DNA from: Magnetococcales bacterium
GTDB taxonomy: Bacteria; Pseudomonadota; Magnetococcia; Magnetococcales; UBA8363
DNA length: 64,000 nucleotides
Direction: 5' to 3'
Assembly: GCA_015228815.1 (NCBI GenBank)
Contig: JADGCV010000001.1
Span: 124,001 to 188,000 of the forward strand
Part shown: positions 37,369 to 46,355 of the stretch, piece after piece
Position numbering within the stretch: position 1 is the first letter of the stretch
How the letters are laid out: each line of letters opens with the position of its first letter
Notes under the pieces: model-generated
The model's input: the letters and a program-made list of their open reading frames with translations, nothing else
What the model was told of the DNA's origin: nothing
Databases searched by the model: none
Made by a program: the position numbers and the translations under genes

Positions 37369-37740
37369 TCATTTTTCCGGACTTGACTGCTTGTGTGGCA
37401 AAACCTTGGCGAGACCTGGGAAAGACGGGTCATGAAAATCGCCAACCGCCATGAAAGGGTCAAGCTGGTCGAGAAGAAAATGAACACCAAAACCGGTACG
37501 GTGACTCCGTACCAGGTCGCAGGGAAGAGAAATCACGACCGGGTCGATGTGATCATCGATGAACAGCTTGAGCACCGGAGTGTTGACCGCGACGGAAGGC
37601 GTCTCGGGCCGGTACACGGGACGGTTGATCTTGGCCCCGGTCTCGCTGATGTTGCCGGTCACCCCACGAAAAACAAGGTTGTCGGGAAAGGGAAAGTGCA
37701 GTTCGACGGAAATTTGCACCGGAATTCTGGGTTTGCTCAT
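37369..37740 (-). CDS. PilZ-like domain protein
   Basis: 124 residues from ATG 37740 (MSKPRIPVQISVELHF..). The core FRGVTGNISETGAKI fits the (D/N)xSxxG half of PilZ, followed by strands VVISLPCDLVRSHRTGFGVHF. The RxxxR c-di-GMP-binding box expected before the core is not evident (VQISVELHF). It may therefore be a PilZ fold that does not bind c-di-GMP. Small, no signal peptide. Confidence 0.55.
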   Translation of the reverse strand: MSKPRIPVQISVELHFPFPDNLVFRGVTGNISETGAKINRPVYRPETPSVAVNTPVLKLFIDDHIDPVVISLPCDLVRSHRTGFGVHFLLDQLDPFMAVGDFHDPSFPGLAKVLPHKQSSPEK

Positions 37741-38013
37741 GACGATGGCTCTGGGGTCGGTAAGCGCGTTCACGGTGATTTCTGAAGGGCTTGGAAGCGG
37801 TTTTCCATCTGATCGAAAATCCACGAAAATTCCATACCCCGAGAAAATACATTAGAATGCTGGGCTTTATTTTTTATTTTCCTTGCCACTACCGGTAACA
37901 GGAAGATAACTCCTGAAAACGTAAAGGTAAAATTAGAAATAATTATTAAAAATAAAAAATTTTTATCGAAGAATGGAACCTTTTCCGGAATCGATGCGAC
38001 CAGGGGGAACCAT

Positions 38014-38919
38014 TCATGCCGCGGTTGTTACGCAGGCATCGAGTGCGTGAAGGAACTCCCCGGCGTCGCGGAAACGGCGACCGGGGCGTTTTTCCAGGGC
38101 CTGCATGATGATCCGGGACAGGGAAACGGGAAGGTGGGGTTGCAGACGGCAGGGTTCGAGAGGATGGTGCAGCAGGGTATGGTCGAGAAGGGCGGCAAGG
38201 GAATCGCCTGGGAATGGATGATGGCCGGTGGTCATGCGATAGAGGAGGACACCGAGGGAAAAAAGGTCGCTGCGCTGGTCCAGTGCCAGTCCCATGACCT
38301 GTTCGGGAGACATGAAACCGGGAGCGCCCATGGGCGGGGGTGGCGGGGCGTGAAGGGGGTACATGAGGCCAAAATCGGCAAGTTTTACGTGATGATCGGG
38401 AAACAGAAGGAGATTGGTGGGTTTGAGATCACGATGGAGCCAGCCGTGACCGTGCAGGTGGTCAAGGGCAAGCAGGACCTGACGGGCGATGACGATGGCC
38501 AGGGGCAGAGACAGGAAACGGCGGGGAGGAAGCAGTTGTTTGAGGTTCCCGTCGCGCGAGAGTTCCATGACGACATAACGCTGCCCATGATCGCAGGCGT
38601 GGGCGAGAAGGCGGACAATGTTGGGATGGGGAGACCGGAGAAGAAAATCCCAAGGGTCGGGCGGATCGACGGTGGCGACGGGTGGCGACGGGTGGAACAG
38701 TTTGATGGCAACCCATGCCCCGGTATTGGGGTCCCGTGCGGCATGAACCGTTCCGGTGGTCCCTTGCTTGAGTGGAACATGGAGACGGAAACCACCGATC
38801 AAGCGTTGATCGGTGGGATTGCGGTCGATCCAGGCGTTGTCGGGGCTTGATGTCGGAGAATTCCACGGACACGGGGAAGCGGTGTCCGGGAGTTTCGCGT
38901 CAAAGCCTGGGTCAGACAA
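38014..38919 (-). CDS. Ser/Thr protein kinase (Hanks type)
   Basis: 301 residues from TTG 38919, overlapping the carbonic anhydrase stop by 8 bases. Kinase motifs: G-loop LKQGTTGTVHAARD, VAIK (Lys73), HRDLKPTN with Asp164, and DFGLM with Asp182. The activation segment GAPGFMSPEQV and the F-helix DLFSLGVLL follow. The alpha-C Glu is hard to place. The region before HPNIVRL is short and Pro/Asp-rich, so the regulatory salt bridge may be altered. No transmembrane segment or PASTA domains are seen. Probably cytosolic. Confidence 0.85.
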   Translation of the reverse strand: MSDPGFDAKLPDTASPCPWNSPTSSPDNAWIDRNPTDQRLIGGFRLHVPLKQGTTGTVHAARDPNTGAWVAIKLFHPSPPVATVDPPDPWDFLLRSPHPNIVRLLAHACDHGQRYVVMELSRDGNLKQLLPPRRFLSLPLAIVIARQVLLALDHLHGHGWLHRDLKPTNLLLFPDHHVKLADFGLMYPLHAPPPPPMGAPGFMSPEQVMGLALDQRSDLFSLGVLLYRMTTGHHPFPGDSLAALLDHTLLHHPLEPCRLQPHLPVSLSRIIMQALEKRPGRRFRDAGEFLHALDACVTTAA

Positions 38920-39469
38920 GGGGGATGCCCTGGGCGATCAGGCTGTCGCGGTGTTGGGCGGCAAGGATGGTGTAGTGTTCCATGATTCTCTGGGCGCCGA
39001 TGATTTCGTCGTCGGTCCGCTCGCGTGCCTTTTTTGCCGGGCTGCCGAGCCAGAGTTCGCGGGGACCGATCTGCTTTCCGGGGGGGACGAGCGCACCCGC
39101 CCCGACCATGGCCTTGGCCTGGACCACCGCCCGGTCGAGAACGATGGCGCCAATGCCGATCATGGCGTCATCCATGAGGTGACAGGCGTGAAGCGTCACC
39201 TTGTGGCCGATGATGACACGGTTGCCGATGGTCAGTACCGAACCCTGGGGACGGTCCGGTGTTCCCTTGGTGACGTGGAGAATGCATCCATCCTGGATAT
39301 TGGTTTTTTCGCCGATTTCGATGTCGTTGACATCACCGCGGATGATGACTCCCGGCCAGACCGAGGAAAGGGGACCGATTCGGACACGCCCGATGATCAA
39401 GGCATGGGGATGAACGAATGCCTGGGGATGAATCCGGGGAAAAACCCCTTCGAAAGGATATATGGCCAT
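38912..39469 (-). CDS. gamma carbonic anhydrase family protein
   Basis: 185 residues of left-handed beta-helix made of hexapeptide repeats (IGPLSSVWPGVIIRGDVNDIEIGEKT..). The three metal ligands are present at H65 (ILHVTKG), H89 (IIGHKV) and H94 (TLHACHL). Arg44 and Asp46 in IIRGDVN are in the expected places. Members bind Zn/Fe/Co and hydrate CO2, but many close relatives (YrdA/PaaY group) have weak or no activity. ATG 39469 fits the family; longer open frame upstream is antisense to the next gene. The kinase gene overlaps its stop. Confidence 0.88.
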   Translation of the reverse strand: MAIYPFEGVFPRIHPQAFVHPHALIIGRVRIGPLSSVWPGVIIRGDVNDIEIGEKTNIQDGCILHVTKGTPDRPQGSVLTIGNRVIIGHKVTLHACHLMDDAMIGIGAIVLDRAVVQAKAMVGAGALVPPGKQIGPRELWLGSPAKKARERTDDEIIGAQRIMEHYTILAAQHRDSLIAQGIPLV

Positions 39470-39784
39470 GAAGGTTTCCTTGGTGGGGGATTGGGCGTCC
39501 GGACGCCCCGACGGACGGGGCCTCGCGGTGGCGGTATCACGGAAAAAATAATGAAACACCCGATTTTTTGCCGTGTTTGTCCTTGAAGGGATCGTTCCCT
39601 TGTTTAGAATGACCCTTGGGAGACGGCGGGAGACGATGTGTATCGCGCCGCGGTCATTTTTCTCTGTCGAACTGTTTCCCGAGGAGTTCCTTATCGTTTC
39701 CGCGACTTGAAAGTCAAGGAATGTTTCTGGTCGAGCCCAGGCCGTTTTCATCCTTAGCCAGGAGGATGGCCCCCGGTTCGAAAC
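39470..39784. other. divergent intergenic region
   Basis: About 315 bases between the gamma-carbonic anhydrase (minus) and the REC-PAS-DAC gene (plus). It must hold both promoters, but no convincing -10/-35 pair stands out, and no repeat of the window family is present. Confidence 0.3.
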
Positions 39785-41803
39785 ATGGTTTCGGGCGTGG
39801 CGTGTCAGGATCCGAAGGTGAAAAAAAACATCGTTTTGATCGTGGATGACGATCCGGACATCCGTCTTTTCCTGCGGCACAAGCTGGTCCGCGAGGGATA
39901 CACGGTGATGGAAGCGGATGATGGAGACCAGGCATTGCTCCGGTTTGGCAATCCGTTGCCCGATCTGGTGCTGCTGGATGCCCATCTGCCGGGAACCGAT
40001 GGTTTCCAAATCTGTGCCGACATGAAAGCCCTGGAGGGGGGCAACGACATTCCCGTCGTCATGATCACCGCCCTGGACGATGATCGATCCGTGGACCGTG
40101 CGTTCGCCGCGGGGGCGGAAGAGTTCGTCACCAAGCCAATCCGATGGCCGGTCCTCAGGCAGCGCATCCGGTTGATCCTGGAGCGGCGTACCTCCATGTT
40201 GCATCTTCAGGACAGCGAAAAACGGTTTCGTCATGTCACCGATTCCACCACCGAGGCGATCATCTCCATGGACGGAATGGGGCTGATCCAGTTCTGGAAC
40301 AAAGGGGCGCAACTGCTGTTCGGCTACACCTCGCACCAGATCATGGGGCTTTCGATCGTCTTGTTGATGCCCGAGGAGATGCGGGCGGAGTTCGAACAGG
40401 CTTTTTTCAACGCGGTGGCACTCGGTTTTCCGCGGGAGCGGGGGGAGACGGTCGAATGCATCGGGCTCAGACAGAACGGCGAAACCTTCCCGATGGAAAT
40501 ATCGCTCGCCGCCTGGCAGATTCCAGGAAAGCCATTCTTTTCGGCGGTGATGCGCGATCTTGGCGAGCGGGCGCGCATTCTGGGAGGTCTGGAAGAGACG
40601 GCGCTGTTCGACAGCCGCATCATCGAACGGATCACCTCGCTTTTGGCCGAGGTCAGTGGCAAGGATCCGATGCGGGTTTCCAAGATGCACATCCGTTCGT
40701 TGATGGAGACCGTTTTTCTCGCCGGGCTCAATCGCGAGGAAGACCGACCGGTATTGCCCAACGTCCTGTTCATGGACCGGGGCTATCCGATCAACACCTA
40801 CAACAAGAAAAAAATAGCGTATCAAACGCTCGAATTGGAAAAAAGCCAGCCCTTCACCATCGATGCCCTGGTGAAATTGGCGCGGGGATTCGATCCGGAA
40901 AATACGGTTTTGGCGGTCTGTCCGCAGAAGAACGATCCGCGCAATCTGGAAATCTGGGGGGCGGTGTTTCAGGAGGACAGCGACGGGCCGCGATTGCATC
41001 CGATGGTGCATCATGCGCCGCCGGAAAATTTTCTTTCGGTCTATTCCAACCGGGCGGGATCGTTGGTGGTCTCCTGGGGCAGCCGGGTCTTGGCCCGGTT
41101 TCATGCGGGACACTTTTCGTTGCCGGGAAACTCTTCCTTCGAGACCAGCCTCATCGGACAGGCATTGTTTCGCACGGTGCGCACACACCCCGAGTTTGCC
41201 GAACACGGCGAGGTCTACTGGAGCCGGTACCGCAATTTCATTCAAAGGTTGCTGGTGGAGATCGGGCGTGGTGGATTTGGCGGGATCATCATCTGGGTCC
41301 CCGACATCGACGACCGGCGTCCAAAACTGTCGCTGGTGACCCGCTATCGTTTTACCAATGCCACCGAGGCGTCACAATTGTTGGGGGGGTATTGTGGATG
41401 CCGGCGGGATGAGCTTCAGGGAAAAGGAAAGAAAAAACGCAAGGAAATGCGCGAAATGGCGCGCAAGGTGTTGTTTCACGCCAAGAGAATGGCCCATCTG
41501 AGCCGGGTGGACGGAGCAATGATCCTGTCGCACCGTCTGCGTCCCCTTTCCTTCGGTACGATGCTTTCGGCCCAGCGTTGGCGGGGGCGGACGCAGTATT
41601 GCCTGGACGATCACGGTGCCGACACGGTGGATGTCGATCTGGAAAAATACGGAACCCGTCATGCTTCGGCGGTGAATCTGGTGGGGGCCTATCCCGGGGT
41701 GGTGGCCTTCGTCATCTCCCAGGATGGACCCATCGCCGGCATGATCGCCTCGACCACCGATGACCGGGTCCTGTGGATTCCCGACCTGATGAATCGCTTC
41801 TGA
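39785..41803 (+). CDS. REC-PAS-sensor-diadenylate cyclase (DAC)-like signalling protein
   Basis: 672 residues with four parts. REC (residues ~15-135) has acidic pair VDDD (20-23), phosphoacceptor Asp65 in LVLLDAH and Lys117 in FVTKPI. PAS (~143-265) has IISMDGMGLIQFWNKGAQLLFG. A central region (~325-480) resembles sensor domains that precede DAC (YPINTYNKKKIAYQTLELEK..). The C-terminal DAC-like domain (~480-660) has the DGA motif at 576-578 in VDGAMILSHRLRPLSFGTML and GTRHASAV at 623-630. DisA-type cyclases have GTRHRAA; here the second Arg is Ala627. Diadenylate cyclases make c-di-AMP; activity here is uncertain. No transmembrane segment. Confidence 0.7.
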   Translation: MVSGVACQDPKVKKNIVLIVDDDPDIRLFLRHKLVREGYTVMEADDGDQALLRFGNPLPDLVLLDAHLPGTDGFQICADMKALEGGNDIPVVMITALDDDRSVDRAFAAGAEEFVTKPIRWPVLRQRIRLILERRTSMLHLQDSEKRFRHVTDSTTEAIISMDGMGLIQFWNKGAQLLFGYTSHQIMGLSIVLLMPEEMRAEFEQAFFNAVALGFPRERGETVECIGLRQNGETFPMEISLAAWQIPGKPFFSAVMRDLGERARILGGLEETALFDSRIIERITSLLAEVSGKDPMRVSKMHIRSLMETVFLAGLNREEDRPVLPNVLFMDRGYPINTYNKKKIAYQTLELEKSQPFTIDALVKLARGFDPENTVLAVCPQKNDPRNLEIWGAVFQEDSDGPRLHPMVHHAPPENFLSVYSNRAGSLVVSWGSRVLARFHAGHFSLPGNSSFETSLIGQALFRTVRTHPEFAEHGEVYWSRYRNFIQRLLVEIGRGGFGGIIIWVPDIDDRRPKLSLVTRYRFTNATEASQLLGGYCGCRRDELQGKGKKKRKEMREMARKVLFHAKRMAHLSRVDGAMILSHRLRPLSFGTMLSAQRWRGRTQYCLDDHGADTVDVDLEKYGTRHASAVNLVGAYPGVVAFVISQDGPIAGMIASTTDDRVLWIPDLMNRF

Positions 41804-42002
41804 ATCGTTACGAACGCGAAATGAATCGGAAATCGCATGGTCGCATTTCCGGGGTCCACCACAGGAAAAGCAGTTGAAATCGCCAAGGCATCAGTCGTAC
41901 CCTGGAGTCGTTTTGCGATCTGTCGTTTGGCCAAGGTACGAATGGGTGGATGGCAGAGATTGGGCTGTAGTGGACCACCATCGACATCAAAAGGAACGAA
42001 AA

Positions 42003-42431
42003 ATGGCATCTTTTTCAGAAAAGTTGGTTCATTTGGAAAAGTTGGTGGAAACCTCCGCCGATCTGGCGGAACCCTTCAAATACTTTATGGATCACATTGG
42101 CCTGGATCCTGGTTTCATGTCAGAATCATCGCGTACCAAAAACAACATGGTTCAAAAAATCATTCAAAAGGCACTGAAACATTATTTCAATCTTACGTTT
42201 AACGCAACTCAATGCATGATCATGGAATACAAGAATCTCAAGACCTTCCATCATGGTACATGCTTCATGAGTGGACATAGCCTTGTTTTTTTTCATTTTA
42301 CCAAAATCAACACCGGCATGATCGCCATGAGTGACATGCAAAGTGGCATGAATCATTTTTTCCGGTTCCGTGCCATTATCGCAAACGGAGAAATGACATT
42401 TCATCCTGGAGATCCCACGGTAAGGCACTGA
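42003..42431 (+). CDS. hypothetical protein
   Basis: 142 residues from ATG 42003, preceded by AAGGAACG. It reads MASFSEKLVHLEKLVETSADL and then a Met/Phe/His-rich section (KTFHHGTCFMSGHSLVFFHFTK). No family recognised. Its base composition is lower in GC than its neighbours, which may point to acquisition. It is convergent with the TPR-CHAT gene. Confidence 0.5.
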   Translation: MASFSEKLVHLEKLVETSADLAEPFKYFMDHIGLDPGFMSESSRTKNNMVQKIIQKALKHYFNLTFNATQCMIMEYKNLKTFHHGTCFMSGHSLVFFHFTKINTGMIAMSDMQSGMNHFFRFRAIIANGEMTFHPGDPTVRH

Positions 42432-42487
42432 ACACCCACGACGCTCTCTTTCCTTCCAACGAGGAAATCGGGACGATTCGATACCGC

Positions 42488-45400
42488 CTACAGCCAGTTG
42501 CCCATGAGAATGAAGGGGGCCCAGTAGTAGGGATGGGCGTGGGAAGGATCGGGAGAAGGATCCCGTCGAAGGGGGGCATCCATCGACACTGGCGTTGTCC
42601 GAGAATCGTCGCTCTTATTCCCTTCGCCGCGAATGAATGCCGTCATGGTACGTTGCAATGCCTCCGCCTTGGTCAGTCGCTCCACTTCCCGCCGGCGGTA
42701 GAAATCCGCCATGAATCGTCCCGTGGAGGCATCGTCCACGGGCCAGAGGGTGGCGAGCACCGCCGCCGCTCCCTTGTGTTGGGCAAGTGCCCCAAACCCC
42801 TCTACCTCCCGTCCCTGGGCATCGGTTCCGCCCACGGCCGTCTCGCAGGCCGACAGGGTCAGCAGATCCACGTCGTGAAACCGGTCCTTTCCACGTTTGA
42901 ACTCGGCCAGGGTCAATCGCTTTCCTCCTCCGAGAAGCAGAAAAGAGTCCATCTCCGTCCCCGGACGAAAGTCGAAGTGGCTCGCGATATGGAATACCTG
43001 GCTCTTCGCCAATGCCATGGTTTTCTTCAGTGTGGTGTCGTCGAAGGCCTCATCGAGATGCACTTTACCTGGAAGCACCCCTCGGGTATCTCCGGCGCCC
43101 TCAAGGATGATGGCGTCGAGTTCGTCCCGCACCGCCGGCAGCGGAACCAGGTGTTCACCCCCGCCAGTACTGACCCCGAAGCCGGCGACCCGCCACATAC
43201 CGGACGGACTTTGCCATCCGCTGGCACCACCGGCGACGGTGAAAAGGGTGACCGGGTGTTTTTCGATGAGCCACCGCTCCCCATCATGGAGCGCCGCCAG
43301 GGGAAGATAACGAAGGCTTCCCGTCAGGGAGACCATCAAGGTGGCATTGACGGGAAGATCCGCCGCGACCGGTCCGATCAGGAGATCATACCATTCCTTC
43401 GCCATGGGTTTCGGGTCGTTTTCAGGATCGGCGAACAATTTTCTCGATTGGATCACCCGTTCGGCAAGGTCGGCAAGGGTCACCGGCGCCGAACGGGTCA
43501 CGATCGTTTCTGGGGTGATCACCAGAATGCGCAGCCGATCCGTGCCGGGAAGATAGTTCAGGACCACGACACTGTGTCCCATTTTTTCCAGTGCATTCTG
43601 CAATCGGCCAAGGTCTGTCCGATCCGTCTCGTTGAAGGCGACCGCATGGGCCTTGTCTCCGGCCTTTCGGAAAGCCTCGCGAATCTCCACAAGATGGTGT
43701 TGGAAATCCTCGACCGCATTGGCGATAACAGCGTCGAGGGCCAAAAGTTGCCGTTCCTGTTCGGGTGTGCGTACCTTGAGTCGGGCCAACGGTACGCGCT
43801 TCTTTCCCAATACCCCGAGCCGCCGTAAACGTTCTGTCAGTCCCTCCTCCAGGGGTTGTTCGAAGAGGGCGAAGGGAATCACGGAGTTCCGGGGGTCTTT
43901 TCCCAGGTCGCGGCGTATATAGTCGAAATATTCCTCTTCCTTCAACATTGCCAGCACCCGTTCCGCCTCCATCAGCCGCCCCTGGTCGATGAGACGGTGC
44001 GCCAGCCCTTCGTATACCCCCTTCTTGTCGGTCAGGAAGGTTCTTTGCAGGTCCTTTTCCATTCCGGAGATTCCTCCCCGAAGCTTCTGGACGATATTGA
44101 CCGCCCGCTTGCCGAAGAAAATCGCGCTGCCAGGGTCCCCGAGCTTTTCGAACAGTTGACTCATGCTGTATTCCACGCGCCACTGCAATTCCGGGTTTTG
44201 GGCGTTTATGGCGAGGGCCAGGGCGCGACCGTGGAGCGGCTCCGCCTTGTCATGAGCGCCCATGGCCTGGTATAGCAAGGCCAGATTGTTGAGGCTCCAG
44301 ACGGTATCGGGATGGTCCGGCCCCAGGGTTTGCTCCCGGATCGCCAGGGCACGTCTGTACAAGGGTTTCGCTCTGGCATGGGCCCCCATGTCCTGGTAGA
44401 GAACGGCCAGATTGTTGAGACTTGCGGCAGTATCGGGATGTTTTGCTCCCAGGATTTTCTCCTGGATCGCCAGGGCTTCCTTGAAGCGGGATTCCGCTTT
44501 GTCATGGTTTCCCATGTCCTGATAGAGCGTGCCCAGATTGACGAGGCTTATGGCGGTGTCGGGATGATCCGGTCCCAGCGACTTTTCACGGATCGCCAGG
44601 GCGTGCCTGTAGCGGGACTCCGCTTCGGCGTAGGCGCCCATGTCGTGGTACAGCACGGCCAGATTGTCAAGGGTCGTGGCAGTACGGGGATGATCTGTCC
44701 CGAGCGACTTTTCCTTGACGGCCAGGGCCTGCCTGAGAAGGGACTCCGCAGCGGAATAACTGCCGATGTTCTTGTACAGCATTGCCAGGTTGTTGAAACT
44801 CGTGGCGGTATCGGGATGATCCGGTCCCAGGGACTTCTCGCGAATCGCCAGGGCACGCTTGTAGCAGGACTGGGCCTCGTCCTGGTCACCCATGTCCTGA
44901 TAGAGCAAGGCCAGATTGTTGAGACCCGTGGCGGTCTGGGGATGATCGGGTCCCAAGGATTTTTCCCAGATCGTCATGGCGCGTTGGGCCAGGGGGAGCG
45001 CCGCAATCGGGTTGCCCATTTCCCGGTAGAGCATTGCCAGGTTGTTGAGGCTTGTGGCGGTATCGGGATGATCCGGTCCCAGGGTGTTTTCCCGGATGGT
45101 CAGGGCGCGTTTGTAACTGGATTCCGCCTCGGAAAAGGCACCGATGTTCTTGTTCAGCGAGGCCAGGTTGTTGAGGCTCCTGGCGGTGTCGGGATGATCC
45201 GGTCCCAGGGTGTTTTCCCGGATGGTCAGGATACGCCGGGCCAGGGGGATTGCCGCAGCGTGGTTTCCCATTTCCTTGTGCAGCATGGCCAGATTGTTGA
45301 GGCTGACGATGGTATCGGGATGATCCGGTCCCAAGGTGTTTTCCCGGATTTCCAGGGCGCGCCGGGCCAGGGGAAGCGCCGCGGAGAACTGTCCGGCGTG

Positions 45401-46102
45401 GGAAAGGTCGATTATTTTCTGATTGAGCGTTTCCGCCTCGATCCGATCCCTTCGCCTGGACTTTTCCTGTTCCCAGGCCGCATCGAACCATTCGGCCTCC
45501 GTGCGTACCGCCGCCACTGCCCAGCCCTTTTTCAAAAACAACGCAAAATCAGCCTGGGGTCCGATGCGATAGGCCTCGTCGTCGGGAATGGTGGGGAGCG
45601 ACGATTCGTAAAGTACACGGGCCTTTCCGGGGTCATTGGCGAAAAGATGGAGGTGGCCAAGATTGACGGTCCAGGAGAAATTTTCCGGGGCCGATTCGTG
45701 GGCCTTCCGGGTTGGTTCCATCGCCTCGGCAAACCTTCCGGCCAGAAGCAGGCCCCAGCCGAGCGCGGCATGACCTTCGGCAAATTCCGGCGCCAGCCGG
45801 GTCGATTCCTTCAGGTCGGTAATGGCGGCATCGAGCCGTTCCTGTTGCAGCAAGATTGCCCCGCGAAGCCAGTGGGCGAGGGCATGATCGGGTTGCAGGG
45901 CGATCACCTGATCCAACAGGCCCGTGGCTTCCTCCAGATTTCCCCCTTCCTGGGCCGTGAGCGCCCGATCGTACAGCTCCTGGACCGGAGAGACGGTGGC
46001 CAATACCGTGTCGCTTTTCCAAAGCGTTTCCTCGGCCCGGATGGGGAAGACGGGAATCGAGCCCAGAAGGGCAACGATTGCGACGGCGATGAGATGGCGC
46101 AT
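42488..46102 (-). CDS. secreted TPR-CHAT (caspase-like) protein
   Basis: About 1204 residues from ATG 46102, which follows AAAAGGG and starts a Sec-like signal peptide (MRHLIAVAIVALLGSIPVFP). ATG 46159 is an alternative. Residues ~30-220 hold TPRs, then nine tandem 42-residue kinesin-light-chain TPRs (about 254-631; ENTLGPDHPDT..SLNNLA.LY). The C-terminal CHAT domain has the expected His1042 in FHIASHFDF and Cys1086 in LTLSACETAVGG, so the catalytic dyad is intact. CHAT proteins are cysteine peptidases of the caspase/separase clan. A secreted version would act outside the cytoplasm. Confidence 0.8.
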   Translation of the reverse strand: MRHLIAVAIVALLGSIPVFPIRAEETLWKSDTVLATVSPVQELYDRALTAQEGGNLEEATGLLDQVIALQPDHALAHWLRGAILLQQERLDAAITDLKESTRLAPEFAEGHAALGWGLLLAGRFAEAMEPTRKAHESAPENFSWTVNLGHLHLFANDPGKARVLYESSLPTIPDDEAYRIGPQADFALFLKKGWAVAAVRTEAEWFDAAWEQEKSRRRDRIEAETLNQKIIDLSHAGQFSAALPLARRALEIRENTLGPDHPDTIVSLNNLAMLHKEMGNHAAAIPLARRILTIRENTLGPDHPDTARSLNNLASLNKNIGAFSEAESSYKRALTIRENTLGPDHPDTATSLNNLAMLYREMGNPIAALPLAQRAMTIWEKSLGPDHPQTATGLNNLALLYQDMGDQDEAQSCYKRALAIREKSLGPDHPDTATSFNNLAMLYKNIGSYSAAESLLRQALAVKEKSLGTDHPRTATTLDNLAVLYHDMGAYAEAESRYRHALAIREKSLGPDHPDTAISLVNLGTLYQDMGNHDKAESRFKEALAIQEKILGAKHPDTAASLNNLAVLYQDMGAHARAKPLYRRALAIREQTLGPDHPDTVWSLNNLALLYQAMGAHDKAEPLHGRALALAINAQNPELQWRVEYSMSQLFEKLGDPGSAIFFGKRAVNIVQKLRGGISGMEKDLQRTFLTDKKGVYEGLAHRLIDQGRLMEAERVLAMLKEEEYFDYIRRDLGKDPRNSVIPFALFEQPLEEGLTERLRRLGVLGKKRVPLARLKVRTPEQERQLLALDAVIANAVEDFQHHLVEIREAFRKAGDKAHAVAFNETDRTDLGRLQNALEKMGHSVVVLNYLPGTDRLRILVITPETIVTRSAPVTLADLAERVIQSRKLFADPENDPKPMAKEWYDLLIGPVAADLPVNATLMVSLTGSLRYLPLAALHDGERWLIEKHPVTLFTVAGGASGWQSPSGMWRVAGFGVSTGGGEHLVPLPAVRDELDAIILEGAGDTRGVLPGKVHLDEAFDDTTLKKTMALAKSQVFHIASHFDFRPGTEMDSFLLLGGGKRLTLAEFKRGKDRFHDVDLLTLSACETAVGGTDAQGREVEGFGALAQHKGAAAVLATLWPVDDASTGRFMADFYRRREVERLTKAEALQRTMTAFIRGEGNKSDDSRTTPVSMDAPLRRDPSPDPSHAHPYYWAPFILMGNWL
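44210..45343. repeat. nine 126-bp tandem repeats within TPR-CHAT gene
   Basis: Nine in-frame head-to-tail units of 126 bp each encode a 42-residue TPR (consensus E(N/K)(T/S)LGPDHPDTA.SLNNLA.LY..MG....A......ALAI.). Nucleotide similarity between neighbours is high, so copy number can change by recombination without frameshift. Confidence 0.85.
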
Positions 46103-46355
46103 GGGATGACCCTTTTCCAGGTTGATCCGCGAATCGGCATTATTTTCAGAATTTTCCATGCGTCGAACCGCCGACCTTCCGTAGTGGACTCCTTGCGTGG
46201 TATCCCCGAAGGATAGCCTGGGTTACGAAGCGAAAAAAGGGAAACGAAAATTTTTACTTTTATTAATTTCATGGCGGGGAGTACGATACAGGCAAACAGA
46301 GCCATTTTGTATCGCCTGACATCGGGCCAACCCATGCATGAAAGGATTCCGAGCC

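Noticed and set aside
38912-41245. Very long minus-strand open frame fusing carbonic anhydrase with upstream sequence
   Set aside because: Only the last 185 codons match gamma-CA. The rest is antisense to the REC-PAS-DAC gene, and ATG 39469 gives a family-fitting start.
44210-45343. Regular repeats considered as a CRISPR array
   Set aside because: Units are 126 bp, contiguous and encode TPRs; there are no spacers or cas genes.
44312-46216. 634-codon + strand frame opposite TPR-CHAT
   Set aside because: It repeats with the same 126-bp period because it mirrors the TPR array; no independent gene features.
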